A DNA stretch of 64,000 nt from Actinobacteria bacterium OK074 (GTDB lineage: Bacteria; Actinomycetota; Actinomycetes; Streptomycetales; Streptomycetaceae). This document shows positions 1 to 7,507 of this stretch, piece by piece; position 1 is the first letter of the stretch; each line of letters begins with the position of its first letter. The notes beneath the pieces were generated by a model. It was not told the origin of the DNA, ran no database searches, and saw nothing but the letters and a program-made list of their open reading frames with translations. The DNA is taken from NCBI GenBank assembly GCA_001298575.1, contig LJCV01000247.1:16512-80511 (forward strand), written 5' to 3'. A program made the translations under genes and the position numbers.

Positions 1-1
1 G

Positions 2-448
2 ATGCCCAAGCTCGACGGCATCTCCGCCGCCGAGAAGATCGCCGAAGAGGGCATCGCCCCCGTCCTCATGCTCACCGCGTTCTCGCAGCGCGACCTTGTC
101 GAGCGGGCCCGGGACGCGGGCGCGATGGCGTACCTGGTGAAGCCGTTCAGCAAGAGCGACGTCGTACCGGCGATCGAGATGGCCGTCTCGCGGTACACGC
201 AGCTGAAGCAGCTGGAGAAGGAGGTCGTGGACCTCACCCAGCGGCTGGAGACGCGCAAGCTGGTGGACCGCGCGAAGTCCGTCCTCCAGACCGAGTACGG
301 CCTGACGGAGCCCGCCGCGTTCCGCTGGATCCAGAAGACCTCCATGGACCGCCGCATGTCGATGCAGCAGGTCGCCGAGGCGGTCATCCTGGACGCCGAC
401 GAGAAGAAGGCGGCCAAGGGCACCAAGGCCACCGGCGACAAGGGCTGA
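2..448 (+). CDS. ANTAR-domain response regulator (5' end outside window)
   Basis: The visible part is the second half of a receiver domain followed by an ANTAR RNA-binding domain. The motif MPKLDGISA follows the phosphoacceptor Asp, which lies outside the window. LMLTAFSQ carries the conserved Thr and YLVKPFSKSD the conserved Lys-Pro. An amphipathic linker leads to the ANTAR three-helix bundle (residues about 80-130, with the alanine-rich AKSVLQTEYGLTEPAAFRWIQ). Such proteins act as antiterminators that bind paired hexaloops in mRNA after phosphorylation by a histidine kinase. The reading frame is open at the left edge, so the gene is incomplete here. The Lys-rich tail ends just before a strong hairpin. 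The target transcripts cannot be told from this window. Confidence 0.93.
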   Translation: MPKLDGISAAEKIAEEGIAPVLMLTAFSQRDLVERARDAGAMAYLVKPFSKSDVVPAIEMAVSRYTQLKQLEKEVVDLTQRLETRKLVDRAKSVLQTEYGLTEPAAFRWIQKTSMDRRMSMQQVAEAVILDADEKKAAKGTKATGDKG

Positions 449-471
449 CGGCCCGGCACCCGCACCCGTAC

Positions 472-522
472 ATACGACGAGGCCCGCACCCCCTCCGCTT
501 GGGGGTGCGGGCCTCGTCGTAT
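472..522. terminator. bidirectional intrinsic-type terminator
   Basis: A perfect 22-bp inverted repeat (arms 472-493 and 501-522) with a 7-nt loop sits between the converging ANTAR regulator and livF genes. The stem is GC-rich and closes with AT pairs. It can form on either strand, so it probably ends transcription from both sides. Confidence 0.88.
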
Positions 523-557
523 CTACGGACTATGACCTACGGCCTGGAGCCGCGGCC

Positions 558-1274
558 TCAGTCCTCGCCGAGGTACGCCTTGCGTACGGACTCGTCGTGC
601 AGCAGGTCCTGCCCCGTGCCCGACAGGACGATGTTGCCGATCTCCATCACGTGACCCTGGTCGGCGAGCGACAGGGCCGCCTGGGCGTTCTGCTCGACCA
701 GGAGAATGGTCGTGCCCTGGGACTTGAGTTCGGAGATCGTCGCCATGATCTTCTGCATCATGATCGGCGAAAGGCCCATGGAGGGCTCGTCGAGCATGAG
801 CAGTTTCGGCTGGGACATCAGGGCGCGGCCCATGGCGAGCATTTGCTGCTCACCGCCGGACAGCGTGCCCGCCGCCTGCTTGCGCCGCTCACCCAGAATC
901 GGGAAGAGGTCGTAGGCCCGCTGGATGTCCTTTTCGATGCCTTCCTTGTCCTTCCTCAGAAATGCGCCGAGTTGGAGGTTCTCGGCGATCGTGAGGCGGG
1001 GGAAGATGTGCCGTCCCTCGGGGGAATGGGCGAGTCCGAGGGCGACGATTTTGTGCGCGGGAACGCTGTTGAGCGGCTTTCCGTCGAAGGTGATACGGCC
1101 GCTGGTGGGCTGGAGCAGACCCGAAAGGGTGCGGAGGGTGGTCGTCTTTCCGGCGCCGTTCGTACCGATGAGGGTGACGACCTGGCCGGCCTCGACGCTG
1201 AAGGAAATGCCCTTGACGGCTTCGATCTTGCCGTAGGCCACCCGGAGGTCTTCGACCTCCAGCAGTGCGGTCAC
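558..1274 (-). CDS. livF: branched-chain amino acid ABC transporter ATP-binding protein LivF
   Basis: One of the two ATPases of a LivHMGF-type importer, acting on the inner face of the membrane. Walker A is GTNGAGKT (residues 37-44), the signature is LSGGEQQ, and Walker B is LLMLDEPSMGLSP. The length (238 residues) is normal for LivF. The GTG start overlaps the TGA of livG by four bases (GTGA), indicating translational coupling. It is the last gene of the livK-H-M-G-F operon and runs into the terminator at 472-522. Confidence 0.95.
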   Translation of the reverse strand: MTALLEVEDLRVAYGKIEAVKGISFSVEAGQVVTLIGTNGAGKTTTLRTLSGLLQPTSGRITFDGKPLNSVPAHKIVALGLAHSPEGRHIFPRLTIAENLQLGAFLRKDKEGIEKDIQRAYDLFPILGERRKQAAGTLSGGEQQMLAMGRALMSQPKLLMLDEPSMGLSPIMMQKIMATISELKSQGTTILLVEQNAQAALSLADQGHVMEIGNIVLSGTGQDLLHDESVRKAYLGED

Positions 1275-2128
1275 TGGGTCTCTCCCTTGGTGGTGCCTGC
1301 CGCGCCGGCTTCGGCTGCCGCGACCTCCGCGGCCTCGGCCTCGCCGGGGTCTCCTTCGAAGGGTTCGCCGAGGTAGGCGGCGATGACGCGCTCGTCCGCC
1401 TGGACGACGTCGGAGGTGCCCTCGACGAGCTTCTCGCCCTGGACGAGGACGGCGACGCGGTCGCAGAGGTTGAAGATGAAACGCATGTCGTGCTCGATGA
1501 CGAGGACGGCGATGCCCTGGTCACGGATGGCGAAGACCAGTTCCTCGGTCGCCCGCGTCTCCTGCGGGTTCATGCCCGCGGTCGGCTCGTCCAGCAGCAG
1601 CAGGCCCGGTTCGCTCGCGAGCGCCCTGGCGATCTCCAGCTTGCGCTGCTCGCCGTAGGGCAGGTTGCGGGCGAGATGGTCCCGCTTGTGCGCCAGGCCG
1701 ATGAACTCCAGGAGTTCCATGGCCCGTTCTTCGCTGGCCTGCTCGGCCTTCTTGAAACCGGGGCCGCGCAGCAGCGCCGACCAAAGGCCCTCTTTGGTAC
1801 GGGTGTGACGGCCGACGAGAACGTTTTCCAGCACCGTCATATTGGCGAAGAGCCGGATGTTCTGGAAGGTTCTCGCGATACCCGCCTGGGTGACCAGGTG
1901 GGGCTTGGGCGGAAGCACCTTTCCCTTGTAGGAAACGGTGCCCTCGGTCGGTACGTAAAGGCCCGTGAGGCAGTTGAAGAAGGTAGTCTTTCCGGCACCG
2001 TTGGGGCCGATGAGACCCACGATCTCACCGGAGTTGACGGTGAAGTCGACCGAACGCACGGCGGTGAGACCACCGAAACGCATGGTGACGGCGCTGGCTT
2101 CGAGAACAGGGGTGGAATCTGTGGTCAT
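1271..2128 (-). CDS. livG: branched-chain amino acid ABC transporter ATP-binding protein LivG
   Basis: The second ATPase of the importer. Walker A is GPNGAGKT (residues 41-48), the signature region is LPYGEQRKLEIARAL, and Walker B is LLLLDEPTAGMNP, typical of LivG. The longer spacing around the signature distinguishes it from LivF. A C-terminal tail of about 30 residues rich in Ala/Glu is extra relative to most LivG proteins. It lies seven bases after livM and overlaps livF by four bases. Confidence 0.95.
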   Translation of the reverse strand: MTTDSTPVLEASAVTMRFGGLTAVRSVDFTVNSGEIVGLIGPNGAGKTTFFNCLTGLYVPTEGTVSYKGKVLPPKPHLVTQAGIARTFQNIRLFANMTVLENVLVGRHTRTKEGLWSALLRGPGFKKAEQASEERAMELLEFIGLAHKRDHLARNLPYGEQRKLEIARALASEPGLLLLDEPTAGMNPQETRATEELVFAIRDQGIAVLVIEHDMRFIFNLCDRVAVLVQGEKLVEGTSDVVQADERVIAAYLGEPFEGDPGEAEAAEVAAAEAGAAGTTKGETQ

Positions 2129-2135
2129 GGTGCTG

Positions 2136-3929
2136 TCACGCCCCCGCCTTGCTGACGGCAGGTTCGCCGAGTGTGTCCGTATCTGGTACGTCGAGTTGGC
2201 CGGTCTCGTGGAATTCGAGCTGGCGGCGACGGTTGGCGATGATGCCCTCGGGGCGGAAACGCATGAGGAGGATCAGCGCGATACCGAAGGCGAGCAGCGA
2301 CTTGTCCTGGAGGAAGACGAGCTTTTCCGGGAGCAGGTAGAGCAGCGCGGCGCCGAGAATGGGTCCGGCGACCGTGCCCATGCCACCGAGGACGACGGCG
2401 GCGAGCAGGAACGCCGAGTTGGGCGGCGTCGAACCCGCGAACTGGTACGGGTTGGGCACCACGCTGTAGGTGACGTGGGCGCTGACCGTACCGGCCAGAC
2501 CCGCCAGCGCGGCACCGAGGGCGAAGGCGGTCAGCTTCACCCGGAAGCCGTTGATGCCCATGGCGGTCGCGGCGGTCTCGTCCTCGCGGATCGCGATCCA
2601 GGAACGGCCGATCCGGGAGTCGGCGGCGCGCCGGTAGACGGTGACGACGATGGCCATGACGAGCACCATCAGCAGGTAGTAGTTGGCGAACCGGCCGATG
2701 GTGATGCCGCCGATGTCGTGCGCGTCGCCGAAGTTGAACCCGAAGAAGGAGAGGTCGGGGATGGACGGGATGCCGTTCGGGCCGTTGGTGATGTTGGGGC
2801 CCGAGTCGCCGTCCATGTTGTTGACCGCGATACGGAAGATCTCTCCGAAGCCGAGGGTCACGATGGCGAGGTAGTCGCCGCGCAGCCGGAGCGTCGGGGC
2901 GCCGATGAGGACACCGAAGACGAGGCTGGCGGCCATCCCGGCCAGCGCCGCGGCCCAGAAGGGGAACTGGACGCCGGAGAAGCGGGAGAACTCCGAGCCG
3001 GAGACCAGGGCGGCGGTGTAGGCGCCGACACCGAGGAAGGCGACGTAACCGAGGTCGAGGAGACCGGCCAGGCCGACAACGATGTTGAGGCCCAGGGCGA
3101 CCGTGCCGAAGATCAGGATGTTCACGCCGAGGTTGGCGTAGTGGTCGTTGGTCTGGGTGAAGGGGAAGCCGATCGCGGCGACGAAGGCCATCGCGACACC
3201 GAAGCTGCGGTTGCCCGCGACGATGTGGCTGAAGCGGTCGTTGAGACCGGCCGTGTGCAGCGCCCAGACGGCGAAGATCAGCACGATCAGGAAGCCGATG
3301 AACAGCTCGCCGTACTCGGTGTCGATGCCGTAGGCGAACACGAACAGGCCGATGGCGGCGACGACGGTGATGACGGCGCGCTGTATCCACGCGGGGATCG
3401 GGGCGCTGCGGGGGATGTCGTCGGGCTTGGCGATGTACGCGGCCAGGACGCGGCCGACGGGCTGTTCGCCGACCCCGGGCTGGGGGAGGGCGAGGGCGCC
3501 GACGATCGGGAGCAGCGAGGCGATTGCGGCGATGTACGCGCCCGCCTCCAGGTTGACCAGGCCGCCGAGCTTGGCCGTGATGGCGATGACTGTGTACCAG
3601 GTGGTACCGAACGCGCCGAGGGCGGTCAGGACGACGGGGGCGTTGTTGCCGGCGGGGGTGAGCCAGCGCAGCCCGCGGACGCCGTAGCCGGCGAGGGCGA
3701 AGAGGGTGACGAGGATGCCGCCGGTGAACGTCAGCCACTGGAGGCCGCCGGGATAGCCGTAGACGGTGAGGTCGCCGGGGAAGTCGGCGGTCCAGGTCCA
3801 GGCGAGGAAGGCGGAGGCCGCGGTGGCGACGCCGCCGACGAGGACCAGCGCGCGGGCGACCGCGACCGGCAGCGGGATCAGGCCGCGTTCGACGGCGGCC
3901 ACGGGGCTCTGGGAGGTGGTGTCGGTCAT
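2136..3929 (-). CDS. livM: branched-chain amino acid ABC transporter permease LivM
   Basis: Membrane permease subunit. The C-terminal ~330 residues form the conserved BPD_transp_2 fold (GLNIVVGLAGLLDLGYVAFLGVGAY, then GDYLAIVTLGFGEI, and an EAA-like loop SWIAIREDETAATAMGIN). The 597 residues are long because of a ~230-residue N-terminal extension with several hydrophobic helices, seen in actinobacterial LivM proteins. The ATG start lies four bases after the livH stop, so the pair is probably translationally coupled. It pairs with LivH to form the channel. Confidence 0.94.
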   Translation of the reverse strand: MTDTTSQSPVAAVERGLIPLPVAVARALVLVGGVATAASAFLAWTWTADFPGDLTVYGYPGGLQWLTFTGGILVTLFALAGYGVRGLRWLTPAGNNAPVVLTALGAFGTTWYTVIAITAKLGGLVNLEAGAYIAAIASLLPIVGALALPQPGVGEQPVGRVLAAYIAKPDDIPRSAPIPAWIQRAVITVVAAIGLFVFAYGIDTEYGELFIGFLIVLIFAVWALHTAGLNDRFSHIVAGNRSFGVAMAFVAAIGFPFTQTNDHYANLGVNILIFGTVALGLNIVVGLAGLLDLGYVAFLGVGAYTAALVSGSEFSRFSGVQFPFWAAALAGMAASLVFGVLIGAPTLRLRGDYLAIVTLGFGEIFRIAVNNMDGDSGPNITNGPNGIPSIPDLSFFGFNFGDAHDIGGITIGRFANYYLLMVLVMAIVVTVYRRAADSRIGRSWIAIREDETAATAMGINGFRVKLTAFALGAALAGLAGTVSAHVTYSVVPNPYQFAGSTPPNSAFLLAAVVLGGMGTVAGPILGAALLYLLPEKLVFLQDKSLLAFGIALILLMRFRPEGIIANRRRQLEFHETGQLDVPDTDTLGEPAVSKAGA

Positions 3930-3933
3930 GTGA

Positions 3934-4863
3934 TCACGCCCTGTCCGCGACGCGTTCGCCGAGCAGGCCCTGCGGACGGAGGAGCAGGACGAGGATGAGG
4001 AGGCAGAAGGCCCAGACGTTGGCCCAGCTCTGGCCGCCGAGCTGTTCCATGCCCGGGATGTTGCTGATGTAGGCGGAGGCGAGGGTCTCGGCGATACCGA
4101 GGACGACCCCGCCGAGCATGGCGCCGTAGATGTTGCCGATGCCGCCCATGACGGCCGCGGTGAACGCCTTCAGGCCCATCAGGAAGCCCATGCGGTAGTC
4201 GATGCTGCCGTACTTCAGGCCGTACGAGACGGCCGCGACGGCGGCGAACAGGCCACCGATCGCGAAGGCGATGACGATGATGCGGTTGGTGTCGATGCCC
4301 ATCAGCTGCGCCGTGTCCGGGTCCTGCGCGGTGGCCTGCATGGCGCGGCCGGTGCGGCTGCGGCGGACGAACAGCGCGAGGGAGGCCATGCAGATGACGG
4401 CGGCGATGATCAGGAAGATGTCGGCGTCCTTGATGGTGACGTCGCCGATGGTGTGCGTGTTGTCGATGCTGGGGAAGGCGCGGGTTCCGGTGGCTTCGGG
4501 GTAGAAGTTGCGGACGACTTCCTGAAGGGCCAGGGAGAGGCCGATCGCGGTGATGAGGGGTGCCAGCCTGGGGGCTCCGCGCAGGGGGCGGTAGGCGAAT
4601 CGTTCGGCTCCTACGGCCACGAGGACGGAGACGATGGCGCCTCCGATCAGCATGAGGGGCACGGCGGCCCACATGTTGGTGCCGTCGGGCAGGATGTAGA
4701 AGTAGACCGTGAGGGCGCCGAAGCCTCCGGTCATGAAGATCTCGCCGTGTGCGAAGTTGATGAGCTGGACGATGCCGTACACCATCGTGTAGCCGATGGC
4801 GATCAGCCCGTACATCGAGCCGAGGAGCAGCCCGTTGGCCAGCTGCTGCGGCAGGGTGTTCAC
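3934..4863 (-). CDS. livH: branched-chain amino acid ABC transporter permease LivH
   Basis: Permease of about 309 residues with eight or so hydrophobic helices. The N-terminus NGLLLGSMYGLIAIGYTMVYG and the segment GRAMQATAQDPDTAQLMGID are characteristic of LivH. The open frame continues upstream to 4932, but I choose the GTG at 4861-4863. It has a GGAGG seven bases upstream, and homology begins there. The extra upstream residues are His/Pro-rich and look non-coding. A strong hairpin separates it from livK. Confidence 0.93.
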   Translation of the reverse strand: MNTLPQQLANGLLLGSMYGLIAIGYTMVYGIVQLINFAHGEIFMTGGFGALTVYFYILPDGTNMWAAVPLMLIGGAIVSVLVAVGAERFAYRPLRGAPRLAPLITAIGLSLALQEVVRNFYPEATGTRAFPSIDNTHTIGDVTIKDADIFLIIAAVICMASLALFVRRSRTGRAMQATAQDPDTAQLMGIDTNRIIVIAFAIGGLFAAVAAVSYGLKYGSIDYRMGFLMGLKAFTAAVMGGIGNIYGAMLGGVVLGIAETLASAYISNIPGMEQLGGQSWANVWAFCLLILVLLLRPQGLLGERVADRA

Positions 4864-4963
4864 CGCGTGGCCTCCATGTCGCTGGGGTCGGTGTGCGCTG
4901 TCGTGCGCGGGGTGGGGGTGGGTACGTGGCACGGTGGAGTGCCGGTGGGGATCGGATGTGCGG

Positions 4964-5003
4964 ACGGGCCGCGCGGTCGGGGTCCTCCTTCCGCGCGGCC
5001 CGT
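4964..5003 (-). promoter_or_regulatory. intercistronic stem-loop between livK and livH
   Basis: A perfect 13-bp GC-rich inverted repeat (4964-4976 and 4991-5003) with a 14-nt loop lies in the livK-livH gap and has no T-tract. In solute-binding-protein operons such hairpins commonly reduce read-through or protect the 3' end of the binding-protein mRNA, so that the binding protein is made in excess over the membrane parts. The function here is inferred. Confidence 0.6.
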
Positions 5004-5028
5004 CTCAGTCAGTGGTGCGGAGAGTCGG

Positions 5029-6267
5029 TCAGCTCTTGGGCTCGTACGTGCCGCTCTCGACGGCCTTCCAGGCGCCGTTCTTGACCTGGTAGACGGTCAG
5101 CTGCTTGTTGGTGGTGTCGCCGTACTCGTCGAAGGAGACGGTGCCGCTGATGCCCTCGAAGTCGATGTTCTGGACGGCGGTGACGACCTTGGAGCGCAGT
5201 TCCTTGGAGTCGGGGAGCTTGTCGCTGTTGTCGCTCTTGACCTTGGCGACGGCCTTGATGATGGCGGTCGCGGCGTCGTAGGCGTAGGCACCGTAGGCGC
5301 CGTAGTCACCCTTGTAGCCCTTGGCCTTGTACTCGGCGACGAAGTCCTGGGCACCCTTGAGGGTGTCGACGGGGGCGCCGACGGCGGTGGCGAGGTCGCC
5401 CTCGGAGTCCTTGCCCGCGGTGTCGATGTAGGTGGTGGCGTACATGCCGTCACCGCCGAAGAGCGGGATCTTGACGCCCGCGTCCTTGAGCTGCTTGGTG
5501 ATCAGCTCGGACTCGTCGTACTGGCCGCCGTAGTAGAGCAGGTCGGCGCCGGAGCTCTTGACCTTGGTGACGAGGGAGCTGAAGTCCTTGTCACCGGTGT
5601 TGACGTGGTCGCTGCCCGCGATGGTGCCGCCGAGGCTCTTGAACGTCTCGTTGAAGATCTTGGCGAGGCCGGCGCCGTAGGTCTGCTTGTCGTCTACGAC
5701 GAAGACCTTCTTCTTCTTGAGGGTGTCGTAGGCGTACGTGGCCGCGTAGCCGCCCTGGAGGGCGTCGGTGGTGGCGGTGCGGAAGTAGGTCTTGTAGGGG
5801 CGGACCTTCTTGGTCTGCCAGTTCTTGCCCTGGGTCAGCTCGGGGTTGGTGTTCGAGGGCGAGATCTCCACCATGTCGGCGGTCTCGAACACCTGCTGCA
5901 TCGACTGGGCGACACCGGAGTTGAGCGGGCCGACGGCGCCCACGACGTTGTCGTCGCCGACGAGGGCGGTGGCGTTCTGCTGGCCGGTGGCGGGCAGGGC
6001 CTTGTCGTCGAGGGCCTTGACCTTGAACTTGACGCCGGGGACGAGGTTCTTCTTGTTGGCGTCGTCGACGGCGATCTGCACGCCGTACTGGATGCCGAGG
6101 CCGGTGGTCGAGTTCTCGCCGGAGAGCGGGGCGTCGACGCCGATGGTGAGGGTGGTGCTACCGCTGTCGCTGCTGTCGCCGCTGTCGTCACGGGAGCCGC
6201 AAGCGGTGAGGGTCAGAGCTCCGGTCGTGAGCACGGAGGTGAGGATCACCAAGGAACGCTGTCGCAC
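5029..6267 (-). CDS. livK: branched-chain amino acid ABC transporter substrate-binding lipoprotein
   Basis: Extracytoplasmic ligand-binding protein of the Leu/Ile/Val family (Peripla_BP_6), 412 residues. The signal peptide ends in the lipobox LTAC with lipidated Cys23, followed by a Ser/Asp-rich tether. The body shows LTIGVDAPLSGENS at the ligand-binding lobe and VGDDNVVGAVGPLNSGV. The GTG start is preceded by a purine-rich AAAGGA. It is the first gene of the liv operon and probably tethered to the outer membrane face. Substrate specificity beyond branched-chain amino acids cannot be fixed from sequence. Confidence 0.94.
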   Translation of the reverse strand: MRQRSLVILTSVLTTGALTLTACGSRDDSGDSSDSGSTTLTIGVDAPLSGENSTTGLGIQYGVQIAVDDANKKNLVPGVKFKVKALDDKALPATGQQNATALVGDDNVVGAVGPLNSGVAQSMQQVFETADMVEISPSNTNPELTQGKNWQTKKVRPYKTYFRTATTDALQGGYAATYAYDTLKKKKVFVVDDKQTYGAGLAKIFNETFKSLGGTIAGSDHVNTGDKDFSSLVTKVKSSGADLLYYGGQYDESELITKQLKDAGVKIPLFGGDGMYATTYIDTAGKDSEGDLATAVGAPVDTLKGAQDFVAEYKAKGYKGDYGAYGAYAYDAATAIIKAVAKVKSDNSDKLPDSKELRSKVVTAVQNIDFEGISGTVSFDEYGDTTNKQLTVYQVKNGAWKAVESGTYEPKS

Positions 6268-6910
6268 TACAAGTCCTTTCCGCAGGCGTTTGGCCGCCCT
6301 CGGGGCGGCGCGGTTGCCGCGCTTGTACCGATCTCCCGATGGAGCGGTGACTGGCCGTGACTCTAAGCCGGTTCTGTAGGCACAAGCATCGTCGTGGGCT
6401 GGCTTGTGACTTTCTTGTTATGACGTCTCGGAGAGTGGAGTTGCGGGAAGGCGGTTCCCGGTCGTTTTTTGCGCTCTGTCGCCTGCCCTCAAGGGTCCAC
6501 ATGCTGAGAACGTGCACTTCCGGTTGCCCTTAGGGGCAGTGGGGCGTGGGGTGGGCCGCGGAGGTCGGGGAGTGGTGCGAAATTGCCGTCGGCGAGGGTG
6601 GCGCTGGAGATGAGCGAGTGGGGCTGTATTGCGCGCGTGTTACGTAGCGTTACAAGAAGAAAAGCAAGATCCGCATTCAGGGGCGGTTCGAAGCGGTCAG
6701 AGATCGAAATGTTTACGACGGTACGGCGTGTCGCGGCGGAGGGCGCGGTAAAGGGCGTGGTGGGAGAGGTTTTGGGGGCGGGTCGATGAATAGGGCACGT
6801 AAAGAGGGGGGTGGGCCGTTGTCCGGCGGTCCGGGGCTCCGGGGCCGGTGGGGGTCGCTCTGGGCGACCGGCGAAACCCACCGGCCCCGGACGGCTCCCG
6901 CGCGGGTACG
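6268..6910. other. intergenic region upstream of livK
   Basis: About 640 bases with no credible gene; the short open frames lack homology and typical codon use. It must hold the liv operon promoter on the minus strand, but I cannot pick a convincing -35/-10 pair. A direct repeat GTTAC-GTAGC-GTTAC lies at 6639-6653 in a locally AT-richer patch. Confidence 0.6.
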
Positions 6911-7420
6911 TCAGGCGGCGGTGCTGGTGCCGTTGCTCTTGTCCGCGCTGGTGCCGTTGCCGGTCGGGTTCGCGTCGCGGAGGAGGCAGGTCAGACGGGC
7001 CGTGCAGACGCGCTTGTCCGCCTCGTCGGTGATGACGATCTCGTACGTCGCCGTCGAGCGGCCGCGGTGCAGGGGCGTGGCCACGCCGGTGACCAGGCCG
7101 GAGCTGACGCCCCGGTGGTGGGTGCAGTTCAGGTCGACGCCCACGGCGATCTTCGTGCTGCCGCCGTGGAGCATGGCCCCCACCGAGCCGAGCGTCTCGG
7201 CCAGGACCGCGGACGCGCCGCCGTGGAGCAGGCCGTAGGGCTGGGTGTTGCCCTCGACGGGCATGGTGGCGACGACGCGGTCCGCGGAGGCTTCGACGAC
7301 GTCGACGCCCATGCGGGTGCCGAGGTGCCCGGCGGAGAACAGCGCCACCACGTCCACGCCGAGCGCGGCGTACTCGTCGATGGTCTTCTGCGGGAACTTC
7401 ACTTGGCGCTGCTCGCCCAT
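6911..7420 (-). CDS. PaaI-type hotdog-fold thioesterase
   Basis: A 169-residue hotdog protein. The family signature YGLLHGGASAVLAETLGSVG (HGG at residues 66-68, acidic Glu75) is that of PaaI/YbdB-like acyl-CoA thioesterases. ITDEADKRVCTARLTCLL forms the last strand, followed by an Asn/Ser/Thr-rich tail. The frame is open far upstream inside fdhF, but the ATG at 7418-7420 begins the homology and has a GGAG nearby. It probably hydrolyses aryl- or acyl-CoA esters. A TetR-type palindrome lies 72-87 bases upstream, suggesting acyl-ligand-responsive control. Confidence 0.88.
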   Translation of the reverse strand: MGEQRQVKFPQKTIDEYAALGVDVVALFSAGHLGTRMGVDVVEASADRVVATMPVEGNTQPYGLLHGGASAVLAETLGSVGAMLHGGSTKIAVGVDLNCTHHRGVSSGLVTGVATPLHRGRSTATYEIVITDEADKRVCTARLTCLLRDANPTGNGTSADKSNGTSTAA

Positions 7421-7491
7421 GGGGCCGGCTCCGTTCTCCTGGATCTTGGGTGCCCCGGACCGGTGGCCCGGGGTGCCCTGGACGGCTTCAG

Positions 7492-7507
7492 CTGAGCGAA
7501 CGCTCAG
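7492..7507. promoter_or_regulatory. TetR-type operator palindrome
   Basis: A perfect two-sided palindrome CTGAGCGAACGCTCAG overlaps the stop codon of the molybdopterin oxidoreductase gene and lies upstream of the thioesterase. TGAGCG-N2-CGCTCA matches the usual operator form of TetR/AcrR repressors of fatty and aromatic acid metabolism in actinobacteria. No tetR gene is in the window, so the cognate regulator is elsewhere. Confidence 0.6.

Noticed and set aside
6639..6653. GlnR-like box (GTTAC repeated) upstream of livK
   Set aside because: The two GTTAC copies are spaced 10, not the usual 11 bases, and the expected GAAAC half-sites are missing.
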